In this document: positions 46,021-55,621 of the stretch, piece by piece
Numbering within the stretch: the stretch's first letter is position 1
Layout of the letters: every line of letters begins with the position of its first letter
Source: Micromonospora coerulea
GTDB lineage: Bacteria > Actinomycetota > Actinomycetes > Mycobacteriales > Micromonosporaceae
NCBI RefSeq assembly: GCF_016598485.1
Contig: NZ_JAEMUW010000007.1
Location: 124,001-188,000 of the forward strand
Length of the DNA: 64,000 bases
Direction of reading: 5' to 3'
The notes under the pieces: generated by a model
What the model saw: the letters and a program-made list of their open reading frames with translations, nothing else
What the model was told of the DNA's origin: nothing
Database searches by the model: none
Translations under genes and position numbers: made by a program

Positions 46021-46833
46021 ATGACACTGCTCGTGGTGGGGGCCAGCGGCTTCCTCGGCACGGAACTCTGCCGCCAGGCGGTCGCCGCGGGGGAGCGGGT
46101 GGTCGGGACGTACCACTCGGCCGCCGTCGCGGTGCCGGGCGTCGAGGCGCGCCGTCTCGACGTCACCGACCGGTCCGCCGTGCGCGCGCTGGTCACGGCC
46201 GTACGCCCCGACGCCGTCGTCGCCACCCCCTACCGGTACGCCGACTGGGTGGTCACCGCCGACGGGGCGGCCCATATCGCGGTCGCCGCCGCCGAGGTGG
46301 GCGCCCGGCTGGTGCACCTGTCCAGCGACGCGCTGCACGCCGGCCGTGGCACGCCCTACCTGGACGATGAGCCGCCCAGCCCGGTCTTCCTGTACGGGGC
46401 GGCGAAGGCGGCGGCGGAGACCGCGGTGCGGGCGATCGACCCGGCGGCGGTGCTGGTGCGGACCTCGCTGATCGTGGGGGAGGGGAGCAAGCAGATCCAA
46501 CTCTGCCGCGACGCGCTCGCCGGCCGGGCCACCCTGTTCACCGACGAGCTCCGTTGCCCGGTCGATGTGGTCGACGTGGCCGCCGCCGTCCTCGAACTGG
46601 TGCCCTCCGATTACGCCGGCCCGCTCAACGTGGCCGGCCCGGACGCGGTCAGTCGCGCCGAGCTGGGTCTGCTGGTGGCTCGCCGAGAGGGGATCGACCC
46701 GGCCGGGATGAAGACCACCACGAGCGCGGCCTCCGGCCTGCTCCGCCCCACCGAGGTACGCCTCGACTCCGCCCGCGCCGCCGGCCTGCTGCGGACCCGG
46801 CTGCGCGGCGTCCGCGAACTGCTCGCCCCCTGA
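46021..46833 (+). CDS. RmlD-like NAD(P)-dependent sugar-nucleotide reductase / epimerase family protein
   Basis: A 270-residue extended short-chain dehydrogenase. MTLLVVGASGFLGTELCRQAVAAG is the Rossmann turn, HLSSDALHAGRGTPYLDDEPPSPVFLYGAAKAAAE contains the catalytic Ser and YxxxK pair, and VVDVAAAVLELVPSDYAGPLNVAGPDAVSRAELG is the typical RmlD-type C-terminal half. The family reduces dTDP-4-dehydrorhamnose, but there are no other rhamnose genes here, so a different substrate is likely. It starts 26 bases after the aspS terminator and precedes an independent regulator-exporter pair. Confidence 0.85.
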   Translation: MTLLVVGASGFLGTELCRQAVAAGERVVGTYHSAAVAVPGVEARRLDVTDRSAVRALVTAVRPDAVVATPYRYADWVVTADGAAHIAVAAAEVGARLVHLSSDALHAGRGTPYLDDEPPSPVFLYGAAKAAAETAVRAIDPAAVLVRTSLIVGEGSKQIQLCRDALAGRATLFTDELRCPVDVVDVAAAVLELVPSDYAGPLNVAGPDAVSRAELGLLVARREGIDPAGMKTTTSAASGLLRPTEVRLDSARAAGLLRTRLRGVRELLAP

Positions 46834-46884
46834 GGGCGGGGCACGCGCGGCCGATCCCCGCCGACGATCTGCGCACACCTTTTA

Positions 46885-46901
46885 TGCAGAACTATTGTGC
46901 A
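46885..46901. promoter_or_regulatory. Putative ArsR-type operator 1 (TGCAGAA-CTA-TTGTGCA)
   Basis: A 17-bp dyad with one mismatch, 26 bases upstream of an identical-length perfect copy at 46911-46927. It is enclosed by an 11-bp inverted repeat (GCACACCTTTT at 46873-46883, AAAAGGTGTGC at 46903-46913). Confidence 0.65.
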
Positions 46902-46910
46902 GAAAAGGTG

Positions 46911-46927
46911 TGCACAAGTATTGTGCA
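46911..46927. promoter_or_regulatory. Putative ArsR-type operator 2 (TGCACAA-GTA-TTGTGCA)
   Basis: A perfect 7+3+7 palindrome ending three bases before the regulator ATG. TATTGT at 46920-46925 inside it could be the -10 box, which would make the transcript leaderless and place the operator over the core promoter. Confidence 0.7.
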
Positions 46928-46930
46928 TCC

Positions 46931-47533
46931 ATGGAAAGTGAGGAGAAGCCGGGGCGCCCGGCGCCGCGCGAGGTCCGGTTGGACCACCGGCAGGTGCGGG
47001 TGCTGGCGCACCCCATGCGGATGCGGCTGCTCGGCGCGCTGCGGGTGAACGGCCCCGCCACCGCCACCGCCCTGGCCGCCCTGCTCGACACCAACACCGG
47101 CGCGACCAGCTACCACCTGCGCCAGCTCGCCGAGGCCGGGCTGGTCACCGAGGACCCGGATCGCGGCACCGGGCGGCAGCGCTGGTGGCGTGCCGCGCAC
47201 GACGTCACCAACTGGGAACCCACCGACTTCGACGACGACCCGGACGCCCGCGCCGCGATCGAGTGGATCGAGGGCGACCAGGTGCGCCTCTTCGTCGAGC
47301 ACGCCGAGCGGTGGCTCGCCGTCCGGCACCGCTGGTCACCCGCCTGGCGCGACGCGTTCGGCATGGGCGACATCTTCATCAGCCTTCCGCCGGCCCGGCT
47401 CGAGGCGCTCAAGGCGGAGGTGTGGGAGATCCTCGACCGGTACAACCGGGAAGCCGACTCGGCCGAGCCCGGCGCCGAGCAGGTGCAGGTCTTCCTCGCC
47501 GCGTACCCGCTGCTGTTCGGGAGGAAGCAATGA
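46931..47533 (+). CDS. ArsR-type winged-helix transcriptional regulator
   Basis: A 200-residue regulator. The N-terminal domain (LDHRQVRVLAHPMRMRLLGALRVNGPATATALAALLDTNTGATSYHLRQLAEAGLVTEDPDRGTGRQRWWRAAH) is an ArsR-like winged helix. The C-terminal 110 residues are helical without metal-binding cysteines, so a small-molecule ligand is more likely than a metal. It starts three bases after a perfect operator-like palindrome with no ribosome site. It overlaps the next gene, an MFS transporter, by ATGA. This is a typical repressor-exporter pair. Confidence 0.9.
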   Translation: MESEEKPGRPAPREVRLDHRQVRVLAHPMRMRLLGALRVNGPATATALAALLDTNTGATSYHLRQLAEAGLVTEDPDRGTGRQRWWRAAHDVTNWEPTDFDDDPDARAAIEWIEGDQVRLFVEHAERWLAVRHRWSPAWRDAFGMGDIFISLPPARLEALKAEVWEILDRYNREADSAEPGAEQVQVFLAAYPLLFGRKQ

Positions 47534-48924
47534 CCAACCTGTCCGTACGCCAGGTCCGCTTCCGCTACCTCACCCTCTACGGGCTGCGCTGGCTGCCCAC
47601 CGGCCTGATGATCCCCGTGATGATCCTGCTGATGCAGGAACGCGGCCTGTCGCTCACCCAGATCGGCCTGGTCGGCACCGCCCAGGGTCTGATCGTGCTC
47701 GCGCTGGAACTGCCGACCGGTGGGCTCGCCGACGCACTCGGCCGCAAGCCGGTGCTCGTGGCCGCCTGGGTGGTCTGCCTGGCATCGCTGACCATCTTCG
47801 CGGTGGCCGACTCGTTCTGGCTCTTCTTCCTGTCCTGGGCGCTGCAGGGCTTCTACCGCGCGCTGGACAGCGGCCCACTGGAGTCCTGGTACGTCGACGC
47901 CACCCTCGCCGCCGACCCGAACGCCGAGTACGAGCCCGGCCTCGGCTACGCCGGCACCGTCATCGGCGTCGCCATCGGCGCCGGTGCGCTGCTCAGCGGC
48001 GGCCTGGTCGCGCTGGGTCCGGTCGGCCCGATCAGCGCGCTGACCCTGCCCGTGCTGGTGGCCATCGCCCTCCAGACGATCGCCCTGGTCGTCCTGCTGC
48101 GTCTGCTGGTCGAGACCCGGTCGGCCAGGGGCGCCGGCGCGCTGCGGGCCTCGATGGTCGAGGCGCCCCGGATGGTCGGGCAGGCGGTCGGACTGCTGCG
48201 CCGCTCCCGGGTGCTGCTCGCCCTGGTCTGCGTCGAGCTGTTCTGGGGCTTCGGGATGGTGACCTTCGAGTCGCTGCTGCCGGTCCGCCTCGCCGAGGTG
48301 GTCGGGGACGCCGACCGGGCGGCGGCGCTGCTCGGCCCGGCCAGCTCGGTGGCCTGGCTCGCCAACGCGGCGGGTGCCGCGCTGACCCCGCTGCTGCTGC
48401 GCTGGCTCGGCGCCGCGCCCGCCGCCGCGTTGCTGCGGATCCTGCAGGGCGTGACGGTGGTCGGGATGGGTGTCTTCGCCGGCCCGGTCGGGGTGCTCAT
48501 CGCCTACCTGGCCTGCTACACCGTGCACGGCGCGTCGAACCCGCTGCACATGGGGCTGCTGCACCGCCAGGTCGACGGGCCGTACCGGACCAGCGTGCTC
48601 TCGCTGAACTCGATGATGGCCCAGCCGGCCGGGGCCCTCGGCATGGTCGTCCTGACCACGCTGGCGGACCGCAGCAGCGTCAGCACCGCCATGTTCGTCG
48701 GCGCGGTGGTGCTCGCCCTGGCCGCCCCGCTCTACCTGCCGGCCTGGCGCGCCGGACGGGCCGCGACCGCCGACGGGAGCGGGACCCCGCCGGTCGGCCC
48801 GGGCGCGCCGGTCGCCGAGCCCGAGCTCGCCCCGGGGCTGGCCGATGCGGCGGCACCGGCCACCGGAGCCGTCTCGCCCGAGGCCGTTCCGACCGCCGAC
48901 GTGACCGCCACCCGGAGCCGCTGA
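47530..48924 (+). CDS. MFS transporter
   Basis: A 464-residue transporter with 12 predicted helices. The loop after helix two reads TGGLADALGRKPVLVAAW, an MFS motif A. Helix four/five contains WALQGFYRALDSGPLESWYVDATLA, seen in MFS proteins of the tetracycline/multidrug-like group. The last 70 residues are a cytoplasmic tail rich in Ala, Pro and Gly. Coupled by ATGA to the ArsR-type regulator, it probably exports the compound which that regulator senses. Confidence 0.9.
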   Translation: MTNLSVRQVRFRYLTLYGLRWLPTGLMIPVMILLMQERGLSLTQIGLVGTAQGLIVLALELPTGGLADALGRKPVLVAAWVVCLASLTIFAVADSFWLFFLSWALQGFYRALDSGPLESWYVDATLAADPNAEYEPGLGYAGTVIGVAIGAGALLSGGLVALGPVGPISALTLPVLVAIALQTIALVVLLRLLVETRSARGAGALRASMVEAPRMVGQAVGLLRRSRVLLALVCVELFWGFGMVTFESLLPVRLAEVVGDADRAAALLGPASSVAWLANAAGAALTPLLLRWLGAAPAAALLRILQGVTVVGMGVFAGPVGVLIAYLACYTVHGASNPLHMGLLHRQVDGPYRTSVLSLNSMMAQPAGALGMVVLTTLADRSSVSTAMFVGAVVLALAAPLYLPAWRAGRAATADGSGTPPVGPGAPVAEPELAPGLADAAAPATGAVSPEAVPTADVTATRSR

Positions 48925-48989
48925 CCCGATGCCGCCACGACCCGGCCCCGCCGGTCTCCGCCCGGTGGGTCGGGTCGCCGGGGATGCGG

Positions 48990-49730
48990 TCAGCCGAGGT
49001 GGACCGAGCTGCGGTGCTCGGTGCCGGTGTAGCCGAGCCGGCGGTAGAGCCGGATCGCCGCGAGGTTGTCGGTGTAGACGCCGAGCGCGACGTGGTCGTA
49101 CCGGGCGAAGAGGGCGCGGGTCATCCCGGCGGTCAGCGCCGCCCCGAGACCCCGCCCCCGCCGGTCGGTCGCCACCGTAAGGCCGGCCAGGAAGCCGATG
49201 TCGCCACGGCTGCGGTCCGCCCCGCAGGCGACCAGGCGGTCGCCGTCGCGGATGCCGTACCAGTCGACGATGCGCGGGTCATCGGGCCGGGAGGTGGTGG
49301 TCGGGAACGACTCCTCGATCAGCTCAGCCAGGGCCGGGTGGTCGGCCTCGGTGAGGCGTACCACCCGCTCCTCCTCCGGCCGGGGCGGCGGGGGCGTGGT
49401 GGTCCAGAGGAAGTCCCACTCGTCGAGCCGGGCGATGGTCAGCCGCCCGGCCAGCTCCTCTGCCGTGGTGCGGGGCAGGTGCAGCCACTGGCCCGGCCGC
49501 AGCACCCCGTCCGCCACGAGACCGGCGAAGACGTCCACCGCCGGAGCGGTCGGCCCCAGTGCCCCACCCGCCGGGCCCTGCTCCGGGGGGAGGAGCCACC
49601 CCACCGCCCCGTCCCGGCGCCAGCCCCGCGGCTGGTGGTCCCGCCAGAGCGCGTGCCGGGCGTACGGGTGGTGTCCGGTGGCGGCCAGGAGTGCGTCCCG
49701 TCCCACCAGGACCTGGTCGGCAGTGATCAT
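48990..49730 (-). CDS. GNAT-family N-acetyltransferase
   Basis: A 246-residue protein. The first 120 residues form an N-terminal domain (DQVLVGRDALLAATGHHPYARHALWR) of unknown role, and the C-terminal half is the acetyl-CoA-binding GNAT fold: FLAGLTVATDRRGRGLGAALTAGMTRALFARYDHVALGVYTDNLAAIRLYRRLGYTG. The R/Q-x-x-G-x-G/A signature is RRGRGLGAAL. Substrate unknown. It stands alone and converges on the MFS gene. Confidence 0.9.
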   Translation of the reverse strand: MITADQVLVGRDALLAATGHHPYARHALWRDHQPRGWRRDGAVGWLLPPEQGPAGGALGPTAPAVDVFAGLVADGVLRPGQWLHLPRTTAEELAGRLTIARLDEWDFLWTTTPPPPRPEEERVVRLTEADHPALAELIEESFPTTTSRPDDPRIVDWYGIRDGDRLVACGADRSRGDIGFLAGLTVATDRRGRGLGAALTAGMTRALFARYDHVALGVYTDNLAAIRLYRRLGYTGTEHRSSVHLG

Positions 49731-49862
49731 GCGGCCAGCCTAGAACGCCGACCGGGGCGTCGACGGAGCCCGGGGGTGGACCGGTCCACGGTGGAGATTG
49801 GCGAAGAGACCGATTGGGTACATCACGTGCCGACCTACTGGGACCCCCACCGGAGGAACGAC

Positions 49863-50075
49863 ATGCTCGCCATTCTCGCGGCCATCGTGTTCGGCTTCGC
49901 GCTGCTGCTCGATTTCCTGAACAGCAACCTCGGCGCCCCCGACCTGTTCAACAACTGGACCCTGGCCCTCATCGGTTTCCTGCTGCTCTCGCTCTACCTG
50001 GCCGGGGTCGGCTCCGGCACGCGCGGCGCTGGCGGCGGCCGCTGGTACCGGGGTCGCCGCCCCGGTCGCGGCTGA
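49863..50075 (+). CDS. Small two-helix membrane protein
   Basis: A 70-residue protein, MLAILAAIVFGFALLLDFLN followed by SNLGAPDLFNNWTLALIGFLLLSLYLAGVG and a Gly/Arg-rich tail (TRGAGGGRWYRGRRPGRG). Two membrane helices are clear. A GGAGG lies six bases before the ATG, so it is likely translated. I do not recognise a characterised family. It precedes rarA by 75 bases. A 14-bp palindrome GTGGACCGGTCCAC lies upstream at 49776-49789. Confidence 0.75.
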   Translation: MLAILAAIVFGFALLLDFLNSNLGAPDLFNNWTLALIGFLLLSLYLAGVGSGTRGAGGGRWYRGRRPGRG

Positions 50076-50150
50076 CCGGATCCGATCACCACTGGCCGGG
50101 CCGGCGGCGCGATTCCAGCGCCGTCAGCCCGGCCCGGTACTGTCTTCGTG

Positions 50151-51656
50151 ATGGAATCCGACGCCCTTTTCACCCTCGGCGAACCCGCCGGGGCGCCCAG
50201 CGCCCCCGTGGGTTCCGGTGGCGTCGACGGGTTCACCGCCGCCGGCGCGGATTCCCCGCTGCCGGTTCGGATGCGGCCGGCCAGCATCGATGAGCTGGTC
50301 GGCCAGGATCATCTGCTCGCACCGGGCGCGCCACTGCGGCAACTGGTCGGCGGCGCGGCGCCCATGTCGGTGATCCTGTGGGGGCCGCCGGGCAGCGGCA
50401 AGACCACCATCGCCCACCTCGTCGCCCGGGCCACCGACCGCCGCTTCGTCGCGATGTCCGCGCTCTCCGCCGGGGTCAAGGACGTCCGGGCCGTGATCGA
50501 GGCCGCCCGGCGGCAGCGCCGCGCGGGTGGCCCGCAGACCGTGCTCTTCATCGACGAGGTGCACCGGTTCAGCAAGACCCAGCAGGACTCGCTGCTCGCC
50601 GCGGTGGAGGACCGCACGGTCACCCTGCTCGCGGCGACCACGGAAAACCCGTACTTCTCGGTCATCTCGCCGCTGCTGTCGCGGTGCGTGCTGCTCACCC
50701 TCCAGCCGCTGGACGATGACGCCGTCCGTGGCCTGCTGCGCCGCGCGGTCGCCGACGAGCGGGGCCTGGGCGGCGCGCTCACCCTGGCCACCGACGCCGA
50801 GGACCATCTCGTCCGGCTGGCCGGCGGCGACGTCCGCAAGGCGCTGACCGCGCTGGAGGCGGCGGCCGCCACCGCCACGGCGCTCGGCACCGGCCGGATC
50901 GACCTGGCCACCGCCGAGCAGGCGGTCGACGTGGCCGCCGTCCGGTACGACCGCGACGGTGACGCCCACTACGACGTGACCAGCGCGTTCATCAAGAGCA
51001 TGCGCGGCTCGGACGTGGACGCCGCGCTGCACTGGCTGGCCCGGATGCTGGTCGCCGGCGAGGACGCCCGGTTCATCGCCCGCCGCCTGGTGATCTTCGC
51101 CAGTGAGGACGTCGGGATGGCCGATCCGACCGCGCTGAGCGTCGCCACCGCGGCCGCCCACGCGGTGGAGTACGTCGGCCTGCCGGAGGCGCAGCTCAAC
51201 CTCGCGCAGGCGGTGATCCACCTGGCCACCGCCCCCAAGTCGAACTCGGCCACCACCGCCATCGGCGCGGCCATCGCCGACGTGCGGGCCGGTCGCGGCG
51301 GCGGGGTCCCGCGGGCGTTGCGCGACGCGCACTACTCGGGCGCACGCGGCCTCGGGCACGGCGCCGGCTACCGCTACCCGCACGACGACCAGCGCGGAGT
51401 GGTCACCCAGCAGTACGCTCCGGACGATCTCGTCGGGACCGACTACTACCGGCCCAGCGGGCACGGCGCCGAACGGTCGGTGGCCACCCGGCTGCCGTTG
51501 CTGCGCCGGATCGTCCGCGGGCTGCCCGCACCGCTGGCCCGGGCCGAGCAGGCCGCGCCCGCCGCCACCGGGAACGACCCCCAGCGAGCGGGCGCGGAGC
51601 AGGTCGACGGGGCGGATGAGGGCGGCAGCGACGCCGTCGAGGAGGGTCAGCAGTGA
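50151..51656 (+). CDS. rarA: Replication-associated recombination protein A (AAA+ ATPase)
   Basis: A 501-residue MgsA/RarA protein that acts at stalled replication forks. [31 protein letters not shown] is the family N-terminus, [17 protein letters not shown]alker [21 protein letters not shown]alker B, and [21 protein letters not shown] sensor 1. The C-terminal domain has [28 protein letters not shown] and the VYLPHDD-like stretch [26 protein letters not shown]. Unusually, an acidic tail of about 55 residues follows the conserved end. Its stop overlaps the start of the next gene. Confidence 0.94.
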   Translation: MESDALFTLGEPAGAPSAPVGSGGVDGFTAAGADSPLPVRMRPASIDELVGQDHLLAPGAPLRQLVGGAAPMSVILWGPPGSGKTTIAHLVARATDRRFVAMSALSAGVKDVRAVIEAARRQRRAGGPQTVLFIDEVHRFSKTQQDSLLAAVEDRTVTLLAATTENPYFSVISPLLSRCVLLTLQPLDDDAVRGLLRRAVADERGLGGALTLATDAEDHLVRLAGGDVRKALTALEAAAATATALGTGRIDLATAEQAVDVAAVRYDRDGDAHYDVTSAFIKSMRGSDVDAALHWLARMLVAGEDARFIARRLVIFASEDVGMADPTALSVATAAAHAVEYVGLPEAQLNLAQAVIHLATAPKSNSATTAIGAAIADVRAGRGGGVPRALRDAHYSGARGLGHGAGYRYPHDDQRGVVTQQYAPDDLVGTDYYRPSGHGAERSVATRLPLLRRIVRGLPAPLARAEQAAPAATGNDPQRAGAEQVDGADEGGSDAVEEGQQ

Positions 51657-54600
51657 TGGCGCGTGGTCCGGAGCGGCCGGAGGACGGCCCCGACGAGCGG
51701 CGGGACCCCCGTGCCAAGGGCCGCCGGTGGGGGCGGGGCAGGGCCGACGCCGAGCCCGAGGACGCGGCCGGCGGCGAGGAGTTCGGCTGGATCGACGACC
51801 TGCGGACGGCCAAGCAGCAGCGCACGGAGCTCGGACCGGAGGGCGGCGCCCCCGGGCAGCCACCGGCGGGCGCGGTCCCACCGCGCGGTCCGGTGCCACC
51901 CACCGGCCCGGGCCCGCGATCGGCGCCCCCGTCGCCGGAGGCGCCCCGGGGTGCCCGGCCGGATGCCGTTCCCTCGCCGGGCGCGGGCCGGCCCGGCGTC
52001 GACGGCCCGCCGGTACGGCGCAACCCGACCGCGGCCGGCGCGGCCGCACCCCCGGTCCGTCGGGGCGTCCCGGATCCCGCCGCCGGTCGGCCCCGCCCGG
52101 TCGACGGCCCGTGGCCCGGTTCGCCCGAGCCGGCCCCGCCGCTCCGTCGGCCGACGGAGCCGTCCCGGCCCCCGCGCCGCGACGGGGACGCCTCCACCGG
52201 CGCCGTCCCACCGACCCCCGGCGCCTCGCACGGTCCGGCCGGCGCCCCGGCCGGTCGGGTGAACCCGGCTCCGGCCGCCGGCGGTCCGGGCCGGGGCGGG
52301 CAGCCGTCCGTGCCGGGTTGGCCGGCACCCGGGCCGGGTGTGCCCCCGGACAGCTCCCGAGCCACCCCGCCGCCCGGCGCCGCCGGCCGGCGCGGCCCGG
52401 CGGGCCCTGGCGCCCCGACGTCCGCCCCGCCCACCGCTGGCGGCGGTCGCCGCGCGGTCCCCGACGGTGCCGAGCCCCCGGTGCGTCCGGCCGCTGGCGG
52501 CGGTCGCCGCGCGGTCCCCGAAGGCGCCGACCCCGCGGTCCGTCCGGTCTCCGGTGCCGGCCGGCGGGGGATGCCCGAGGGCCCGGAGTCGGCGGTGCGT
52601 CCGGTCTCCGGTGCCGGTCGTCGTGCGGCGCCCGACGGCGCCGATCCCGGCCTCCGCCCGGTCTCCGGCGCGGGTCGTCGCGCCGCCGAGCCCGGCCGTC
52701 GGGGTGCCCCGGCCGCCGGGCCGGCGAATCCCGCCGGCGCGCCCTATCCGACCGTCGACCCGGCCACCGGCGCCGGCACCGGCGAGCCCGAGGGCCGTCG
52801 CCGTCGTGGCCCGGCCCAGCCGGGTCCCGTGGATGCCGCCGGCGGTCCGGCGACGGACGCCCCGGCCGGCCCCGGGGTGCCCCGCTCGGGTGGCCGGCGC
52901 CGCGCCGGTGAACCCGATCAGCCGATCGTGCCGCGCAGCGGCAACGCCCCGTCGCTGCCGGGGGACGTGCCGTCACCCCGGGTCGCCCGCTCCGCGCCGG
53001 GCACCGACCCGGGCCGACCGACCGACCGGCGGCGGCCCCGCCCCGAGTCGGACGGTCCGGCCGCGTCTGGTCGTCGCGCGGCCCCCGAGCTGCCGCTTCC
53101 CGGTGGCCGCCCGGCCGAACCGGAGGCCACCGGTCCGCTCGCCGGCCCCCGCGGCCCCATCGACGCCCCGGGTGGCCGTCGGGCCGCCCCCGACGGCGGT
53201 GCCGTGCCGGGCGGCCGTCGTACCGGTCCGGGCGGTCCGGATCCGGCGGCGGGTCGTCGGGCCACCCCCGAGGCCGTCGAGCCGCCCACCGGTCGGCGCG
53301 GTGGTGCACCCGCCCCCGGTGGTCGACGCGCCGCGGCGGAGGACCCGCCGTCGTCGACCGGACGCCGCGGGGCGTCGGACGGCGCGGCCGCCCCGGCCGG
53401 GCGTCATGCCCCGGTCGACGGGCCGGCCACCCCCGATCCCCGCCATGCGGAGCGGGACGGCGGCGACGGCCCGCGTGGCGACCGCCCCGAGCGGCCCGCG
53501 GACTGGCTGCGCCAGGCCGGCCGCGGTCACCACAGCGACCCGGCGATGCCGGAGGTCGACCGGGCGACCCCGACCGGGTCCGCCACCGAGGAGCCGACCG
53601 GCGGCCGGCGGGTCGCCCGCGCCGACCGCGCCGCGACCGGCCGGGCCGGTGCCGCCGCCGTTCCGCCGGCGCCGAACACCCCGGCCGATCAGCCCACCGG
53701 CGCCCGCGGGACGGTCCGCCCCGGCGGTGCCCCCGCCCCGACCGGCCGGCCCACGGCTCCGTCCGCCAGCGCGGACGCCGGCCGTCCCGGCCCCTCCGGC
53801 CGGGCCGTCCCGCCTGCGACCGCCGGCAATGCCCGGCCGGCCGGACCGGCGCGGGGCGCGGCCCGACCCGGCACCGCCCCCGACGGTTCCGTCCCGCCGA
53901 CGTCCCCGGCCGACCGGCCCGGGTCGCCCTTCGGTGGCGTCGAGCCCGGTCCGCACCCGTCGGGCGGACAGCCGGCGGTCGCCCGGGCGACCGCTCCGGC
54001 GGCCCGGCCCACCGGACCGGACGAGTCGCCGGCCGGCCGTCCGCTCCCCTCTGGACGCGCCGAGTCGCGGGGCGCGGCGGCGGTACCCCCGCCGGGTCAC
54101 CCCGAGTCGCGGGGCGCGGCGGCCGTACCTCCGCCGGGTCGCCCGGACTCGCGGGGTGCGGCGACCGTACCGCCGCCGGGACGGCCCGGGGACGCGCCCG
54201 TGGTGGCGCGGGCCGCCGCGGTCGTACCCATGGGGGAGCCCGGCGGAGCGCGGCCGGACCCGGCGGGGCCGGCGCTGCGGCCGGCCGGTTCGGAGCCGGC
54301 GGACGCCGACGGGGGCACCGCCGCCGGTGGCCTGCGCGGCGCCCGGTCCGAGCTGCGTCGGCAGATGCGCGAGCGGCGCCGGCTGCGGATGGGGGTGCTC
54401 GCCCTGGTCAGCCTGGTGCTGCTCGGTGCGGTGCCGCTCTTCTTCGGCCTCCGCACGCTCAGCCGGGACCCGGTCTTCGACTCCCTCGACGCGCTCGACG
54501 TGCCGAGCTGGGCGACGGTGAAGACCGTCGACAACGTGAGCGGCAGTCGGTGGTGCCTGCAGGACTGCCGGCTCCGGGAGCGGACGGTGGAGTCGCAGCG

Positions 54601-54976
54601 CCCGCCGAAGGAGACCGTCCAGGTCTACCAGCAGGCGCTGGTCCAGGACGGCTGGCGGCGCTGGAAGGTCGGCCGCTGCCCGGAGCAGCCGGCGAAGGGC
54701 AGCTACACCTGCTGGCGGCGCGACGAGCTCACCCTCGACCTCTGGGTACGCGATCCCACCTGCGCCCTGCCGCCGGTCGACGGGCGACCCGCGCCGTCTG
54801 GCGCGCCCTCGCCCGCAGCGGAGAAGTGCGCCGGCTCGTTGGTGTCGGTGAAGGTGCGCAACGCGATCGACGACGAGCGGACCCGACCACAGCCGAGCAC
54901 TGACCCGTCACTCACCGGTGAGGATCCGTTCCCCAGGCTCACCGACGATCCACTGGGCGAGCTGACACCGTCCTGA
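51653..54976 (+). CDS. Very large, disordered single-pass membrane protein of unknown function
   Basis: About 1107 residues. A short conserved-looking N-terminal motif ([16 protein letters not shown], about residues 43-58) is followed by some 840 residues almost entirely of Pro, Gly, Ala, Arg, Thr, Asp and Ser, with internal repeats at 266-341 and 804-845. Then comes a basic stretch ([17 protein letters not shown]), one membrane helix (about 913-934: [19 protein letters not shown]), and an external C-terminal domain of about 170 residues with six cysteines (WCLQDC, GRC, YTC, PTC, EKC). I recognise no family. GTG 51653 overlaps the rarA stop; ATG 51656 is an alternative. The inside-positive layout suggests a long cytoplasmic disordered arm and a folded outer domain. 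Confidence 0.8.
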   Translation: MMARGPERPEDGPDERRDPRAKGRRWGRGRADAEPEDAAGGEEFGWIDDLRTAKQQRTELGPEGGAPGQPPAGAVPPRGPVPPTGPGPRSAPPSPEAPRGARPDAVPSPGAGRPGVDGPPVRRNPTAAGAAAPPVRRGVPDPAAGRPRPVDGPWPGSPEPAPPLRRPTEPSRPPRRDGDASTGAVPPTPGASHGPAGAPAGRVNPAPAAGGPGRGGQPSVPGWPAPGPGVPPDSSRATPPPGAAGRRGPAGPGAPTSAPPTAGGGRRAVPDGAEPPVRPAAGGGRRAVPEGADPAVRPVSGAGRRGMPEGPESAVRPVSGAGRRAAPDGADPGLRPVSGAGRRAAEPGRRGAPAAGPANPAGAPYPTVDPATGAGTGEPEGRRRRGPAQPGPVDAAGGPATDAPAGPGVPRSGGRRRAGEPDQPIVPRSGNAPSLPGDVPSPRVARSAPGTDPGRPTDRRRPRPESDGPAASGRRAAPELPLPGGRPAEPEATGPLAGPRGPIDAPGGRRAAPDGGAVPGGRRTGPGGPDPAAGRRATPEAVEPPTGRRGGAPAPGGRRAAAEDPPSSTGRRGASDGAAAPAGRHAPVDGPATPDPRHAERDGGDGPRGDRPERPADWLRQAGRGHHSDPAMPEVDRATPTGSATEEPTGGRRVARADRAATGRAGAAAVPPAPNTPADQPTGARGTVRPGGAPAPTGRPTAPSASADAGRPGPSGRAVPPATAGNARPAGPARGAARPGTAPDGSVPPTSPADRPGSPFGGVEPGPHPSGGQPAVARATAPAARPTGPDESPAGRPLPSGRAESRGAAAVPPPGHPESRGAAAVPPPGRPDSRGAATVPPPGRPGDAPVVARAAAVVPMGEPGGARPDPAGPALRPAGSEPADADGGTAAGGLRGARSELRRQMRERRRLRMGVLALVSLVLLGAVPLFFGLRTLSRDPVFDSLDALDVPSWATVKTVDNVSGSRWCLQDCRLRERTVESQRPPKETVQVYQQALVQDGWRRWKVGRCPEQPAKGSYTCWRRDELTLDLWVRDPTCALPPVDGRPAPSGAPSPAAEKCAGSLVSVKVRNAIDDERTRPQPSTDPSLTGEDPFPRLTDDPLGELTPS
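52448..52675 (+). repeat. 57-bp tandem repeat, four copies, within the disordered protein gene
   Basis: Four in-frame copies encode 19-residue units of the form [19 protein letters not shown], then [19 protein letters not shown] and two further variants. DNA copies have diverged at silent and coding sites. Confidence 0.85.
54062..54187 (+). repeat. 42-bp tandem repeat, three copies, within the disordered protein gene
   Basis: Three in-frame copies encode [28 protein letters not shown] and [14 protein letters not shown], close to the membrane end of the disordered region. Confidence 0.85.
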
Positions 54977-55123
54977 GCCGCTTTCCATCACGGACGGTAG
55001 GGTCTGGGGCTGGCGGGCCCGCCCGTGCCCGTCGACCGGTGGTGGGTCGGCGCGGTGGCGGAGTGGGTAGGACGGTCGCGCGTTCCGGGACGTCGGGTCC
55101 CGGCACGCCTGCTTGAGGAGGAC

Positions 55124-55591
55124 ATGCGCGTGGATGGTGGACAGATCGCTGCGCTGATCGCGGCCGGCGCGTTCCTGATGCTGGTACTCGTGCTGGCGGT
55201 GCCGATCCTGCGGCTGCGGCACACCGTGGACGCGACGACCCGCATGATCAACGACCTGAACGAGCGCACGACGCCGCTGCTCGGTGACGTCAACACCACC
55301 GTGAAGAACGTCAACGTCGCCCTGGAGCAGGTGCAGACCTCGCTGGACGGGGTCAACCTCCAGCTCGCCAAGGTGGACACCATGACCACCCACGCGCAGA
55401 ACGTCACCGCCAACGTGGCGAACCTGGCCACCGTGGTCTCCGCCGCCGCGGCGAACCCTCTGGTGAAGGTGGCCGCGTTCGGCTACGGAGTGCGCCGGGC
55501 CGCCTCGGCCCGCCGGCACGCGGAGACCGAGCGCGAGGTGCGCGACACCATCAAGCAGCAGCGCCGGGCCGCCAAGCGCGGCAACCGCTGA
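55124..55591 (+). CDS. DUF948 domain-containing membrane protein
   Basis: A 155-residue protein with one N-terminal membrane helix (IAALIAAGAFLMLVLVLAVPIL) and a long coiled-coil-like segment (VDATTRMINDLNERTTPLLGDVNTTVKNVNVALEQVQTSLDGVNLQL), matching the DUF948 family. The C-terminus is basic (RRAASARRHAETEREVRDTIKQQRRAAKRGNR). Its position before a DUF6167 gene and alaS is conserved in actinobacteria. Function not established. ATG 55124 follows GAGGAG closely; GTG 55130 is possible. Confidence 0.9.
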   Translation: MRVDGGQIAALIAAGAFLMLVLVLAVPILRLRHTVDATTRMINDLNERTTPLLGDVNTTVKNVNVALEQVQTSLDGVNLQLAKVDTMTTHAQNVTANVANLATVVSAAAANPLVKVAAFGYGVRRAASARRHAETEREVRDTIKQQRRAAKRGNR

Positions 55592-55621
55592 CCGGCCGGC
55601 GCTGACCAGGAGGATGAGAGC

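Noticed and set aside
50124..53309. A 1061-codon minus-strand frame opposite rarA and the disordered protein
   Set aside because: Its composition (Arg, Pro, Gly) mirrors the low-complexity coding strand, and the opposite frame has the ribosome site, repeats in register and a membrane helix.
55050..55115. tRNA-like sequence (GGTGGCGGAGTGGGTAGGAC...) before the DUF948 gene
   Set aside because: It resembles a D-arm only. The T-loop consensus, anticodon stem and acceptor pairing are missing.
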